Assembly (NCBI GenBank): GCA_003439945.1
Contig: QVRM01002806.1
Span: 1,573,501-1,637,500, forward strand
Direction of reading: 5' to 3'
Source of the DNA: Dermanyssus gallinae
Lineage: Eukaryota; Arthropoda; Arachnida; Mesostigmata; Dermanyssidae
Length of the DNA stretch: 64,000 nucleotides
The position numbers were made by a program, and so were the translations under genes. Positions 37,038 to 47,593 of this stretch are shown here, one piece after another (positions within the stretch are counted from its first letter, which is position 1; each line of letters opens with the position of its first letter). Under the pieces are notes generated by a model. The model did not search any database and had not been told where the DNA came from. It worked only from the letters and a program-made list of their open reading frames with translations.

Positions 37038-38682
37038 CTAGACGAAGACACGCTCGCTAACATCGTTGTTTTTCTCATGAGCAATTCTCTCCTCGTAGTT
37101 GAAGATATGGCGAAATTGTGAACGCGGATCGCAGGGATCTGACACTCCACCTCGACGGCCGTGTTGTAGATGCAGAGGCTCCAAATAGTAGGGGAACGGC
37201 GCCTGTAGTCAACCAGTGTCGATATGAATATGCGAACTATCACTGTTAGAAATGTTTGCATGTATGTATGTATATATATATATACATGCACACATTTCTA
37301 TATATATAAGAACATCATGTTGTTGATTCCTTAAATTTATTAAATTAACTAGCACTTTAAGGCTTCATAGATGCAATAGATGTTTCCATATAATGTATAG
37401 ACATATATACACGGATACAAGCAAAAATGGCGCCCTTACTTTTGTGGTTCTGCCGAAAACGTTGCTAAAAAAGACAACTTGGCCATCGGCGCGATCATGA
37501 TTGCCGTAGATGTCACCATTGAAGCAGACGCAGAGGTACGTGCCATCTCCTTGCTTTACGCACGTCGTCCGCATCACCCCGCGACACGCCCGGACGCAGT
37601 TGAACCTTTGCATGGCATCGCAACGCATGTGAGATCCCGGCAAGGGTCCACCCTCTGCCAAAGGCAAGCCCGCACGGAAAGAGACACGGAATTCACAGAC
37701 AGACAGATACACGTATACGCAAGATGGCCAGGCAAATTCCTTAAGACGTACACGTTAGAATGTCGATATCTGCTGGCCGTTTGATCACGGCCGGACAGAC
37801 ATATCGCACTTATGTTCTTACTACTGCCCCTTATAGTCTTTCCGCAAGCTCACATATAAAACGTGAAATAATAACTGATGATCTTATAGTTTCATCTTCA
37901 GGTCTAGCACCCCGTTAAACACAACATGGCAAAGGGCAGGCAACCACAGATTGGTTAAATTATTTTAAAGGTCGTAATGTAGAGCAAAGGTAAATGGTTA
38001 GTAGATGGAACGTCCGGCAGCATTAGTTCCGCATCAAGGGCAGAATTTTAGTTTATTTATTTTATTTTTTACGTGTGCGCTATTATATCCTAGTAAAGGA
38101 CTACCGGTATCTGACCTGGAATCATCGAAGCGCGCGTCACAAAGCTTGACAGCAGACCACTCGCATTAGTCTTAGATTAAGAAGCAGAACTCCAGAACTC
38201 TCATGCATTTCATTAACCTATTGCTGCACAAGTTACCCTGATAAACGTACAATCACAAAAGCATTGTGCATAGCAGCCATGATTTATCCACATATTACAT
38301 CTTTGGGGTCACTATTGTTAAAATAGTTTTCAGCTCTGTACGTAGCTTAATAAGACATAAGTGCTAGGTATGCAGCCGGACGGTAATTAAAGACAAATCC
38401 TAGGTGGACAAGCTGTTACTTTACGATTAACTACTGCATCGCAAGCACTCATTCAAACAAGAGCGACAACATGGTTTAGACAAAAATTTAACCCCGAACA
38501 GCCGAACTATTCTTGTTTAAAAATACCTGAAATGCGGCGTATCGCATAGGCAAACGTTAAAGAAAAAATTCCAAAACATAGTTGTACGTATTTCACCAGC
38601 TGTAGAAGCCGCGGTAGCATACGAAAGGTTTCAAAAGGTCTATTGACTTTTCTTTTCTTATATGGCTCTTTCTTGCTAAAAA

Positions 38683-38742
<60 letters not shown>

Positions 38743-39266
38743 TGTTAGTTGTGCACCCACTGGCAACTTTCCATCAATTTTACCTGCTATATTTAGCTGT
38801 AACGGCTAATGTCACGCAAGAAGTGGTGATTGTAGCAGGCGCCTTGCAGCTCTCGTCTACGAGAGGTCATTGATTGGTGAACATTGGTGAACCAAAGATC
38901 ATTTATTTCATGTCCGGTGTACTGGAATTCGCACTGCCACGATACATCGCATTTTGCACTAGCCTCATACTGCCTACATGTCAACGAGGTGATCGTCAAC
39001 ATCACATAGGTGTCGCGTAGTCAAACCGTGAGATCATACTCTCTTTGTTATAATTTAAGGTTAGTAGTCTATTAAATGTTAATAGTTTGAAAGTCTAACG
39101 CCTAACAATGAATACGGAGACAGGACGCCTATATCTATAGGAACTTACGAGCTGTTTCAGCAGCGGCGACACCGGCGTCGTCATCGCTAGATGCATGGGC
39201 CATCCTCGTCGAGAACGTCGCAAGAATCACTACCGTTATTCCCACCGTCAACATGGTTTTCATCAT
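37038..39266 (-). CDS. Second secreted CSalphabeta (defensin-like) peptide, two or three coding exons
   Basis: Exon 1 (39266-39149) begins with two adjacent ATGs and encodes 39 residues: a hydrophobic signal peptide to about residue 25, then a short acidic stretch (SSDDD). It ends at C|GTAAGTTCC in phase 1. Exon 2 starts at 37654 after a pyrimidine-rich acceptor ending TTGGCAG and encodes six Cys at model residues 51, 59, 63, 71, 81 and 83 (spacing x7, x3, x7, x9, x1). Exon 2 may run to a stop at 37365, with a minus-strand AATAAA at 37341-37336. Alternatively it may splice at AAA|GTAAGG (37440/37439, phase 0) to an open, GC-rich exon 3 (37202-37038, 54 codons plus TAG) after TTGACTACAG. Intron 1 is about 1.49 kb and holds a (TA)n tract. 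The gene shares strand, intron phase and the IY..N motif after the last Cys with the gene at 46.5-47.6 kb, so I infer paralogy. Function is inferred only from the scaffold. Confidence 0.6.
38688..38739. repeat. (TA)n microsatellite in intron 1 of the 37-39 kb gene
   Basis: A TA run of about 26 units. Confidence 0.95.
38831..38909 (+). repeat. Duplicated segment within the 37-39 kb gene intron
   Basis: TGTAGCAGGCGCCTTGCAGCTCTCGTCTACGAG...TGATTGGT...ACCAAAGATCATT recurs at 39803-39880, on the other side of exon 1, at roughly 80 percent identity by eye. Confidence 0.65.
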
Positions 39267-39802
39267 GGTCAGCACAAGAAGGCAACTTAACACTAGGTTC
39301 AGCACACTTGAACTGCAGGTCTGCTATTATAATCAAGATTACTGTACATTATTATGTATACAGAGGACAGTGGGGAACTTTGACGCGACAACGGAAAACT
39401 TAGTTCAGCGACCCAGCCGCTCGAGGGTGAGGGTTTTTAAAGTAGTCAAAGTTGACGGCGTCTAGGCGTTCACACGCGCTCGTCGTATTTCAGACGTGTA
39501 CGCGCTCGAATGCACGCTACATGCCTGTGTCCGTGTCGAGGTCACGAGCGTATCGACGTAGATCGGTTTTGGTATATGAAGTGCGCTAGTGCGAAACTTC
39601 TCCGAAGTTACACGTGCACATTTACACTCACACAAACACCATACGCGCAACAAAACACATTTGCTGCTGCATCATAGATGATGAACTTCAGTAACAAACG
39701 CGTGCCCACTGATCTATTCGGGGGTGGCGAACCGATGGCAACTCGGCAACGCCCACTTGAGCATGATGCGTACTGTCTGAGCGGAAAAGGAAACGCGATG
39801 CT

Positions 39803-39880
39803 TGTAGCAGACGCCTCGCAGCTCTCGTCTCCGAGTAGTAATTGATTGGTATAAGGGGACGACCAAAGGATCATCCATTC
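39803..39880 (+). repeat. Duplicated segment upstream of the 37-39 kb gene
   Basis: This is the partner of 38831-38909. The two copies lie about 970 bp apart and bracket exon 1. Confidence 0.65.
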
Positions 39881-40665
39881 GGTCTCAGCAAAACGAGAGC
39901 AGTATCAACAGCGTCAACAACAACCACAACGATCACCGCGGCAAGTGAAGATCTTCTTAGGCAAAAGATGAGGTGACGCCATGCCTGAGTCGCATCACTC
40001 AGAATGTGATTACGACAATAAACATCACGGCTGTGGTGGTATTCTTGCTATGAGTGCGGCGGATCATACATCAACATTCGGATTGGCTGGAGATTTCCGT
40101 GATCCCTCTGGTCCGGACGCCAGATCGCCGTGCTCCGGAGATCAACTGCCAACGCTAAAGGAACGATCCAACTCAATATATCTAGCATGATCTAAAAGTA
40201 CTTTTCCCAGTGGCGAGCCAATGCAGAGACACAATCGTTCTTTCCTTCTCTCTCGCGTTCATCCTCCGTCTCCAGACACGAGTATGTATGTCTCGAACGG
40301 GTACATATAAAGCAAAACATGTTCTTGAAGTGTAGTAGTTGAAAGTCAATAATGAATGTAAAATAGACATCTTTAATTTTTTTTATTTAAGTATACACTC
40401 ATAGCTCTCTGGCGCCTAGCGTACCGCGCAATTTGCTTGGGTGGTATTTTAGCTGAACCGCCTCAATAGGACTAAAGCGGAAATTATAGTGCATTTGCTC
40501 AGCATTGGCTTCAACATATCTTTGTAAGGTGGACAGTTTTTCTGTTAGAGAGACCAGCAACGGCGCGTATAGCCAAGCCTTAGTTGTGTGCTAAATATGC
40601 AATGTAACATTGCAAAGCAACGGAATTTGTCTGTCCGAGTTACAAAAACACTACATTATGACCTG

Positions 40666-41010
40666 CTAAGAAACACTGTAGATTTGAAATAACGATCGAG
40701 TAGCTCGACAAGAGCCCGTCCTATCTAACCCGCGTAACAAGCGGTAAATGTTTTTTATTAACACTCCAACAATATGCAGCTTAATTCCGAAGGAAAGATA
40801 CAAGGTTTTTTTTTCTGTAGTCAAGACAGGACTCGGAGTCTCTGACGGCACCGCCATTGTAGAATCAGCCGTTGTCTCCTCGATGTGCTCGTATATCCAA
40901 GTCGACTGATTTGGTTCGTCACCAGCTTCGCTACTAATGCCTTGACCATCTCTTGATGATTCGTGATACACTAGCGACTGAATTGTCAGGGCCTTAAGGG
41001 CAGATACCAA
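40666..41010 (-). other. Protein-like open frame, unassigned
   Basis: A 114-codon minus-strand frame has an acidic Ser/Thr/Glu-rich stretch (DEPNQSTWIYEHIEETTADS) and a pyrimidine-rich acceptor-like tract (TTTTTTTTGG..CCCTTAAG) near its start. I find no donor at its end and no family resemblance. It lies between the two peptide genes on the same strand. It could be an exon or chance. Confidence 0.2.
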
Positions 41011-41284
41011 AAAAAACGAGGTGCCTAGTCTGCTAGTGGTTACTAGCGGCGTTTGCGACTTCTCGTTCTGTCTGCCACAGATGACAATGAGAAAGCAGGG
41101 CTCCTCGTCGTATCCCCTTTAGGGGCAAACGCCTGGATCTACACTCCACCCTCCAGCGCTACCGGCGATTCCTTTTCCCGTAGTCTGTGTCATGTTAGTA
41201 AACACTGCGCTTGAGAACCCACTAACCTCCTAAAAAACGATGACAGCCGCCCCGATACCTTTCTGAACGGCTCTACCCCTCAGT

Positions 41285-41662
41285 TTGCGACAGCCCCGTG
41301 ACCGATTTTCTAACTCCCTCAACTGTCTACCACGGTGCATTTCGTCTGGGCTACGCCGTCAAATGGCGGAACAGAACAAGTATTCGGGTCTGTGGCATTC
41401 TCACAGTTTCCCGCCCATCGCGTTTGAGACGTTGGGTGGCCCACGTCCGCTGACAAGGCAACATTTGCGAAAGGTTTGCGATCGACTTACAACAGCAACA
41501 GGAGACGCCTTAAGTTATTTTGCTCCAGAGGCTGTCCGTACAGATATGCAGTGCGGTAACGCACCTGGCATTCTGGGGACGATAACTCAATGGTTACCAA
41601 CCAGCGTTAGTAACTTGATTTGATATGACGAGCCACACGTTCACAAGGAGACAAGTAGTATC
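41285..41662 (+). mobile_element. RLE-type LINE C-terminal tail and 3' end
   Basis: The open frame has QNKYSGLWHSHSFPPIAFETLGG, RPLTRQHLRKVCDRLTTATGD and CGNAPGILGT, a diverged version of the tail at 30.6 kb. The shared 3' motif appears as CACACGTTCACAAGGAGACAAG near 41634-41656. No upstream domains are attached. Confidence 0.65.
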
Positions 41663-42100
41663 TCTGAGAAAGTACCAATACAATGTTTTGCTAAACATGT
41701 GCTTAATCGACTGCAAACTCTGCTAGGTTTATTCGTGTCCTTATTATCTTAGCCGTATCAGTGAGAGAGTGTGGCGACTTAGCAGGGGTAGGGTAAGCAG
41801 GTAAGAGGTATAGCACACCAAATGATAACCTCCCTTGTCAAAACGATCTTTGCGCCATTCAGTCTAGAGCTGTAGTTTCACCGTATTACTGTGGGAGGTT
41901 GCACCAACTTTTTCAACCTGTCGAAATATCGCAACCCGGACGTCACGTTTTGAGCTCTGTGAAGACCAAGCAAATAGTTGAAACGAAACTTACATTCTTC
42001 TTTCATCAGAGCGTATTTGGCATCTACACAAAAATACCATAGATCTCGAATAGAACAAAAATAAACCGAATAGGCTAATACGTCTTACAATATTTGTATT

Positions 42101-42152
<52 letters not shown>

Positions 42153-43221
42153 TACGTGCGTAATTTTTTTAAATATATGAGTTAAAGTTATTAAAAGTAC
42201 CTTAGTAGTAATACTGCATCTGTAGGTCTCGAACATTGTATTAAAACTAGCGTGATAAGAAACTTTCCTGAGCAAGATTGCTTTGCGTTTATAAATTAGA
42301 GAATATGCGTTTTAGTCTAAGATGAAATAAATGTTCAACTCTCAGATAAAATCTCTAAATGATTTTAAGGTTTGGAGGCGCGTCTGGTTGAGTATATTAC
42401 TGTGTTTGTCTTTATCATAAGTCGAAATTAGCTGAAAAGTAATGAATAAATTTCTTAAAAAGCGCAACTCCCTTCCGAGAAACATTCCACTCCTGTGAGA
42501 TATTTTGCAGTTAATTCAAGATGTTTTTTGGTATAAGTGTGTTCTTTTGTTAAAAGTTATTCTGGCTGTTGGATGCAGTCTCCGTTCAAAAAATACGGCA
42601 AAGAAGCTATACTAGTCGTGTCTGGAAATTAGCCTTCTCCATCTCAGTTAGTCAATCGTAAAGAGAGCAATGGCAATGCAATATGTTACCGTTCTTTTGT
42701 CTAAAACCCCCGGAGGTTAATTGTGGACGCAACGATAGTATACTTATACGTTTCAAAGATACTAGATATCATAACCTTCTACAGAAGCTGTGCAAGCGGA
42801 TCTTCAACAAACCCTATACACTTGCCTATAGATCGCCGTTATACGTACACATTTTTTCCCAAACAAAAGCAACTAACGGACTTAAAAAACTATCACGTTG
42901 AACCAGTTTTATTAAAAAAAAGGGTTATCTCTCTAAATCACCATTGGTTTCCCTTTCTTACAACCACGACGTTGGTGACTAATGCCATGTCCAATCTGTG
43001 TATGATATCACGCATAATCGGTGTCATTCCATCTGCTCTGCGGCCGTCAGTTGCGGTAATTTGGGGAGGTTTTAGCATATAAGGTATCCTGACTGTACGG
43101 GCACGACCGCTTACGGCGCCCGAGGGCTCCGACTGAACCTCCGTATTTGCACCGGTAGAGCTTTCCACATTGGTGCGCCTGATCTGAAGTCGATGCCAAC
43201 GCTAGCCATTGCTTCGTCCTG
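41663..43221. other. No recognisable gene
   Basis: AT-rich, with a compound microsatellite. The 119-codon plus-strand frame at 42723-43082 has no recognised motif. The 43433-44378 stretch is likewise empty. Confidence 0.45.
42104..42153. repeat. Compound (TA)n(GA)n microsatellite
   Basis: About 15 TA units are followed by about 10 GA units. The YIYIYI reading in either strand is the repeat, not a protein. Confidence 0.95.
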
Positions 43222-43233
43222 TACGACTCCGAT

Positions 43234-43420
43234 AAGTCGAGCCCGGTGGCGTAGTGGATTAAGTCTCCGCCTCGCAACCGGAGAAGACACATAGCAGGTG
43301 CGCGGGTTCGAACCCCACCGCTGCACATTTGTATTTATGGGGGTAGTCCGTCTATGAAGCAATGTGAAAAACAGTTCCGTGGACCAGTTAAATCTTGGCT
43401 GAGGGTCACTTCGAAAACTT
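43234..43420 (+). mobile_element. tRNA-derived SINE, copy 4 (best preserved)
   Basis: The copy begins GAGCCCGGTGGCGTAGTGG (A box) and has a canonical B box GGTTCGAACCC at about 43307-43317. The non-tRNA body matches the other copies. TACGACTCCGAT is repeated at 43222-43233 and 43421-43432. The intact pol III boxes make this the youngest-looking copy. The family could be related to tick SINEs such as Ruka, but I cannot test that here. Confidence 0.9.
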
Positions 43421-44380
43421 TACGACTCCGATGAAACCAGTTGGTAGAGCGTGGTGAAAACAGGCGCTTGTACGGACCGACCGTGTACAGCTAGCACGCG
43501 AGCTGTCTCCAAAGAGTGAACCGTGCCGGTAAGAGTGGTTCTCATACGTATTGTCCAGCCGTTGCCTTCGAGTTCCTAAGCTCTTGGATGCAGATCTCTA
43601 GAGAGCTGTCACGGTCACTGCCAAGTCTCACAGAAGTGCTCCCATATTGCGTAATCACTAAGAGCGCGTTATGCTTTGGAGGATGTGTGCACGGATCTGC
43701 GGAGATGCTTAGTCTAATAGGGGTGTCTGGTTGACGCGGTAGAGCAGAGAATAAGAAGAAGCCCAGATAATCACTGACAAAAGGAAGCTCTTATGCCATG
43801 ACGCGTAAGTGTCGAGGGCCTTTTGGATTTATGCTAGGAGAACAGCGGCGCCAAGAGGCGTGATATTTTCTTTGGACTTAACAGATTGTCGACGAAAATG
43901 TGTGTGACGTGTTTGGCTTTGTGCCATGTGGGTCATAGGGCATTTCATTCAAATTGGCACAGCCTCTAAGAGAGTACTGAGAGACAAGATACTTCATTTT
44001 CTAGACTTCGCGATACGCAGCTCTGCTTTCCGATAGCCATACCTCCGTAACTAGACATTACGTTAATATGTTTCTCGCGTTGTACGCAGTAATTACATTT
44101 ACTTACTGCTTATTAGTGAGTTGTGTAGTCGGATGCAATTGCGTTGATTGGTTGATTTTTTAGTGGCTTGACAAGTGTGTGTACACGTATCACCCTTTTA
44201 AACCAGGGGCGCATAACGCAGTTGTCCCAGTAATTGACAGCTTGCTCACCTTAATTTTGTTTATAACATTTTCGACAGGTTAGCCCTTAGTATCAAAATA
44301 CCCCAATGTTTGTTGTCGAATTACGACCTGCATAACTAGAGATTTTGTTTTGCAACCTTACATCTATTATGAAGATCATA

Positions 44381-45669
44381 CAGGTAGTTCAATAAGTTCT
44401 TAGAATGAAAACCGAGAATTTTCCAAATCATGTTTTTAAATTTTTCTTATTCGATATACTCCCCGAGAAGCTCAATACACTTTTCCCACCGATATTTCAG
44501 AGCTTTTATACCTCTTGAGTAGAATTCCGCGTCTTTAGACTGAAAATAGGCATTGACAGCAGCCTTAACCTCTTCATTGCTGGAAAAACGCTTTCCACCG
44601 AGACTATTCTTCAAATGTCCGAAGAGGAAATAATCAGAGGGGGCCAGGTCTGGAAAATAGGAGGGTTGTTCAATAAGTTCGAACCTCAGTTGGGCCAGTT
44701 TTGCCGATGCTTGCCGGGACTTGTGTGCAGGAGCATTGCCCTGGTGAAACGGGACAACCTTCTTCTGCAAAGCGGGCCGTTTCACGATGAGTTCTTGCTA
44801 ACGGCAGTCCAACAGTCTTGCATAATATTCTCCTGTGATCGTTTTACAGCTCCAAGGTAGTCGACCAGCATTATTCTACGTTGGTCTTAAAAAACTGTAG
44901 CCATTACCTTTCCCGTCAATGCCGTTGTCCGCACCCTCTTCGGAGGTCCTTCATCAGGTGCACACCATTGGCAAGATGCTTCTTGGGTCTCGGGAGTGTA
45001 GTGATGAACCCGGCTTTCATCGACGGTCATGAATCTGCACCAAAAATCCGACAGATTGTTTGACATCTTGGCCAAATTTCGCTGTAAAGCCAAAACAGGC
45101 GCGTCTTTTTGGCCTTGGTTGAGCAAATGCGGCAGCCATTTTGCTCTAAGCTCTTTCATTTTCAAGTTTTCGTGTAGGATAAAATGCACACTGCCTAAAC
45201 TAATCCCTAATGCCTCCGCTATTTTCTTAATATTCATTCGCTTATCTGTGCCAAGAATTTTTCGCACTTTCTCTACGTTTTCCTCATCAGTTGCCGTTTT
45301 TTGGCCTCCTGGACGTAGTTCATCCTCGGTGCTCCTGCGACCTCTTTTTAACACATTCTTCCAGTTGGAAACAGTGGCAAAACATGGCGCAGAGTCACTG
45401 TACGTCTCGTCTAACTCAATTTTTACTTGGGTCGCATCCCAACCTTTGAAATAAAAATGCTTGATAACCACTCGAAACTCTTTTTTCTCCATTTTTAAAA
45501 ATCACGCCGATACGTTGCACGGGAAAAGCTATCAAACGAAATCGCAACGGCCAATCACCATAATATATTGAGTGCTAGCAGTCGAAAAGTTGCAGTTCCT
45601 ATTAGCGGTGAAAGCGTGCCAAAATTCGAATTCTAAAAAGCTCCTTCTAAGAACTTATTGAACTACCTG
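44381..45669 (-). mobile_element. Mariner-family DNA transposon, complete ends, dead transposase
   Basis: The element is 1,289 bp and flanked by TA on both sides (44379-44380 and 45670-45671). Its terminal inverted repeats are perfect over 25 bp, starting CAGGTAGTTCAATAAG. Length, TA target and transposase identify a mariner (IS630/Tc1/mariner superfamily) cut-and-paste element. Intact ends mean that a related active transposase could in principle still mobilise it. Confidence 0.93.
44447..45492 (-). pseudogene. Mariner transposase, frameshifted
   Basis: The N-terminal part (45492-44887, 201 codons) has the two helix-turn-helix DNA-binding regions and the catalytic-domain motif TVDESRVHHYTPET, carrying the first catalytic Asp. 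The C-terminal part (44785-44447) resumes in another frame with HQGNAPAHK and LAPSDYFLF. Between them, frameshifts and stops interrupt the WD..G and leader-of-second-Asp region. In active mariners the second catalytic residue lies in HQDNAPAH; here it is Gly. The third Asp (SDYFLF) is kept. The total span matches the roughly 345-residue family length. Loss of frame and of a catalytic Asp makes it non-functional. Confidence 0.9.
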
Positions 45670-45671
45670 TA

Positions 45672-46222
45672 GATTGGTATTTGCTTATATGCTATGCACT
45701 TTTAACGACATGTTACTGTACTCACTAACAGTTTTACTAGTTGGTGATTGCTTAATTTTCTTTTTATTGGGCTGAAAGTACGTTTTAAACGTTCTGGCCT
45801 GACCTTGCATCACCTTTTATTGTGGTGTGTCGTTGTTCAAACGTGCTACATAAGTAAGCTGTCCGATTTTCCTCGTTTTCAAAGTTTCTCTATACATATT
45901 TATATGTTTTCCTGTATGCAAATATCTATACATGGATATTTATGCTCATGTTCAAAAACAGCTTCAGTGTATATTTAGCAGGTTTATTAATCACGGGTAG
46001 GACATCATTCATTGTAATGTACACAAACTTTGAGGTCGACAAGCGCTTGGCCTGGATTCGCGCGGAAGCATCAACGTTAGTCTACGGAGTGTTCTCTCTT
46101 ATTCGTCATGAGACCTTCAGCTGACGGCTGCATGTGTGCAACCCTGCATAAGCTATTAAATGCCCACGTTACTGCCTCTGATACGTTAGTCCGGCTCTCG
46201 TTCGAATAAGAGTTGATGCTAT

Positions 46223-46262
<40 letters not shown>

Positions 46263-46460
46263 ATCACAAGTAGTAACACTAACAGTTAAATAAACAGCCT
46301 TCTCATAGCAGCCGCCGTCGTGGCACAGGTAAAGAAAAATGTGCAACCAGACGATGTTTCTGACCACGTCCACACGTTAATGGTCGACGGGAAGCACTGT
46401 CGAAGAAAGCTTATGGTCACCCAATCGTCTACGGAGGAAGCCAGTGCGGCACTTGTCCCG
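45672..46460. other. No recognisable gene
   Basis: Presumed 3' flank of the 46.5-47.6 kb gene, with a TA tract. A possible minus-strand AATAAA (TTTATT at about 45983 on the plus strand) lies far downstream of the stop. Confidence 0.4.
46224..46261. repeat. (TA)n microsatellite
   Basis: A TA run of about 19 units, just downstream of the 46.5-47.6 kb gene. Confidence 0.95.
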
Positions 46461-46462
46461 GG

Positions 46463-46684
46463 CTAGACAGCGACGTTGGGAATGTAGATGGACACCGAAC
46501 ACGAGCAGGTGAAAGCGACTCCAAATTGCGGACGACAAGTAAACGAGTGAATTTTTCGTTCCTCGCATTCCCGGAAACAGCGCTCCATCTGCTCAGACTT
46601 ACATTCAGCTGTACGATGGGCGGCGTTCGTCAACATTCGGGACAGGCATAGGACAGAGTACGAGTAAACACAATGTAAGTCAAC

Positions 46685-46734
<50 letters not shown>

Positions 46735-47593
46735 GCTTTGCGTTTTAACATAGACTAATTATGCTACTTGTACAGAATATTACCGTTAAGTAGCCATAGC
46801 AAGAACAAATATGTTTAGCTTTGTCTAGCCTACCCGTTTAGCCAATTGTTTGTTCTAGTTTTTTCTAAGTTAACGTAATTTAAATATAATGCATAACCCA
46901 ATGTATTACAAACGTCTGATTGACCTTTATTGTTTAGAAAACCCAGCCCCTGGTGCCCACCTCATTCCCCACAAAACAGCCAAAGACAGCAACTGCGTCA
47001 AAAACTGTACTTTGCGCCGATTTCCTGTGATCACTGGACTGCCTCTAGTTTCCTTGCTTTCTTATTGTTGTTCTTCTTTTAGATATACAGTGCTTCTCCA
47101 ATAATACCATTACTCATCACAATGATGCGGGACCCTTCTCTTATATATATATTTATATATATAGGATATAAAATATAAGTGGGCGATACTTACGGGTGGG
47201 CTTCCAGCTTTGTGTCGGCACCATTCCCTGCTGGTAATGGATGACCGGCGTCTGCATGTAGGGGTATCCATGCGTAGGGCTGTTCGAGCGGGATCCGTAC
47301 TGAACCATCTGGCCATCGGGGTAGCGCACCATCTGGCCCTGCACGTATCCTTGATTGTGGTAGGGGTCCCATTGGCGGGTCGGTGGCGAGCTAGGATAGC
47401 TCCATTTGCGCGTCGAGAAGCCTCGATCCCAGGCCTTCGTCGAGTAGCCCCAGGTGGACGACGCTCGCCAGTCGCGCGTCGGCCGATAGGTTGTTCGGGC
47501 GTTCCAGTTGGGCGACGGATCCGCAGCGGCGACACACAGCGACGTGGGCACAACGACCGCTACGAAGGCGGCGACCGTTACAACAGCAAGCAT
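46463..47593 (-). CDS. Secreted CSalphabeta (defensin-like) cysteine-rich peptide, two coding exons
   Basis: Exon 1 (47593-47194) starts at an ATG and encodes 133 residues. It ends at a consensus donor (C|GTAAGTAT) one base into a codon. Exon 2 (46608-46463) follows the acceptor CGTACAG, supplies the other two bases of the split codon and runs 47 codons to TAG, giving about 181 residues. Residues 1 to about 23 are a hydrophobic signal peptide. Residues 25-133 are rich in Trp, Tyr, Gln, Pro and Arg, with Trp at 30, 42, 48, 55, 64, 75 and 130. Exon 2 has six Cys spaced x7, x3, x9, x9, x1, which is the CSalphabeta scaffold of arthropod defensins and scorpion-type toxins. The intron is 585 bp and holds (TA)n tracts. 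The splice model is inferred from consensus sites and matching phase. Antimicrobial or toxin activity is only a family-based guess; a non-immune secreted peptide is possible. Confidence 0.65.
46690..46729. repeat. (TA)n microsatellite in the 46.5-47.6 kb gene intron
   Basis: A TA run of about 20 units lies within the predicted intron, close to the acceptor of exon 2. Confidence 0.95.

Noticed and set aside
36972..37121. Plus-strand ATG frame of 49 codons (LDEDTLANIVVFLMSN)
   Set aside because: It overlaps the antisense of the proposed exon 3, is short and has no splice or promoter context. I favour the minus-strand reading, though without certainty.
37479..37784. 101-codon plus-strand frame
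   Set aside because: It is antisense to the CSalphabeta exon and lacks any domain.
43239..43325. A functional tRNA gene
   Set aside because: A and B boxes are present, but the cloverleaf is not closed and the same unit recurs three more times with a shared non-tRNA body and target duplications, so it is a SINE.
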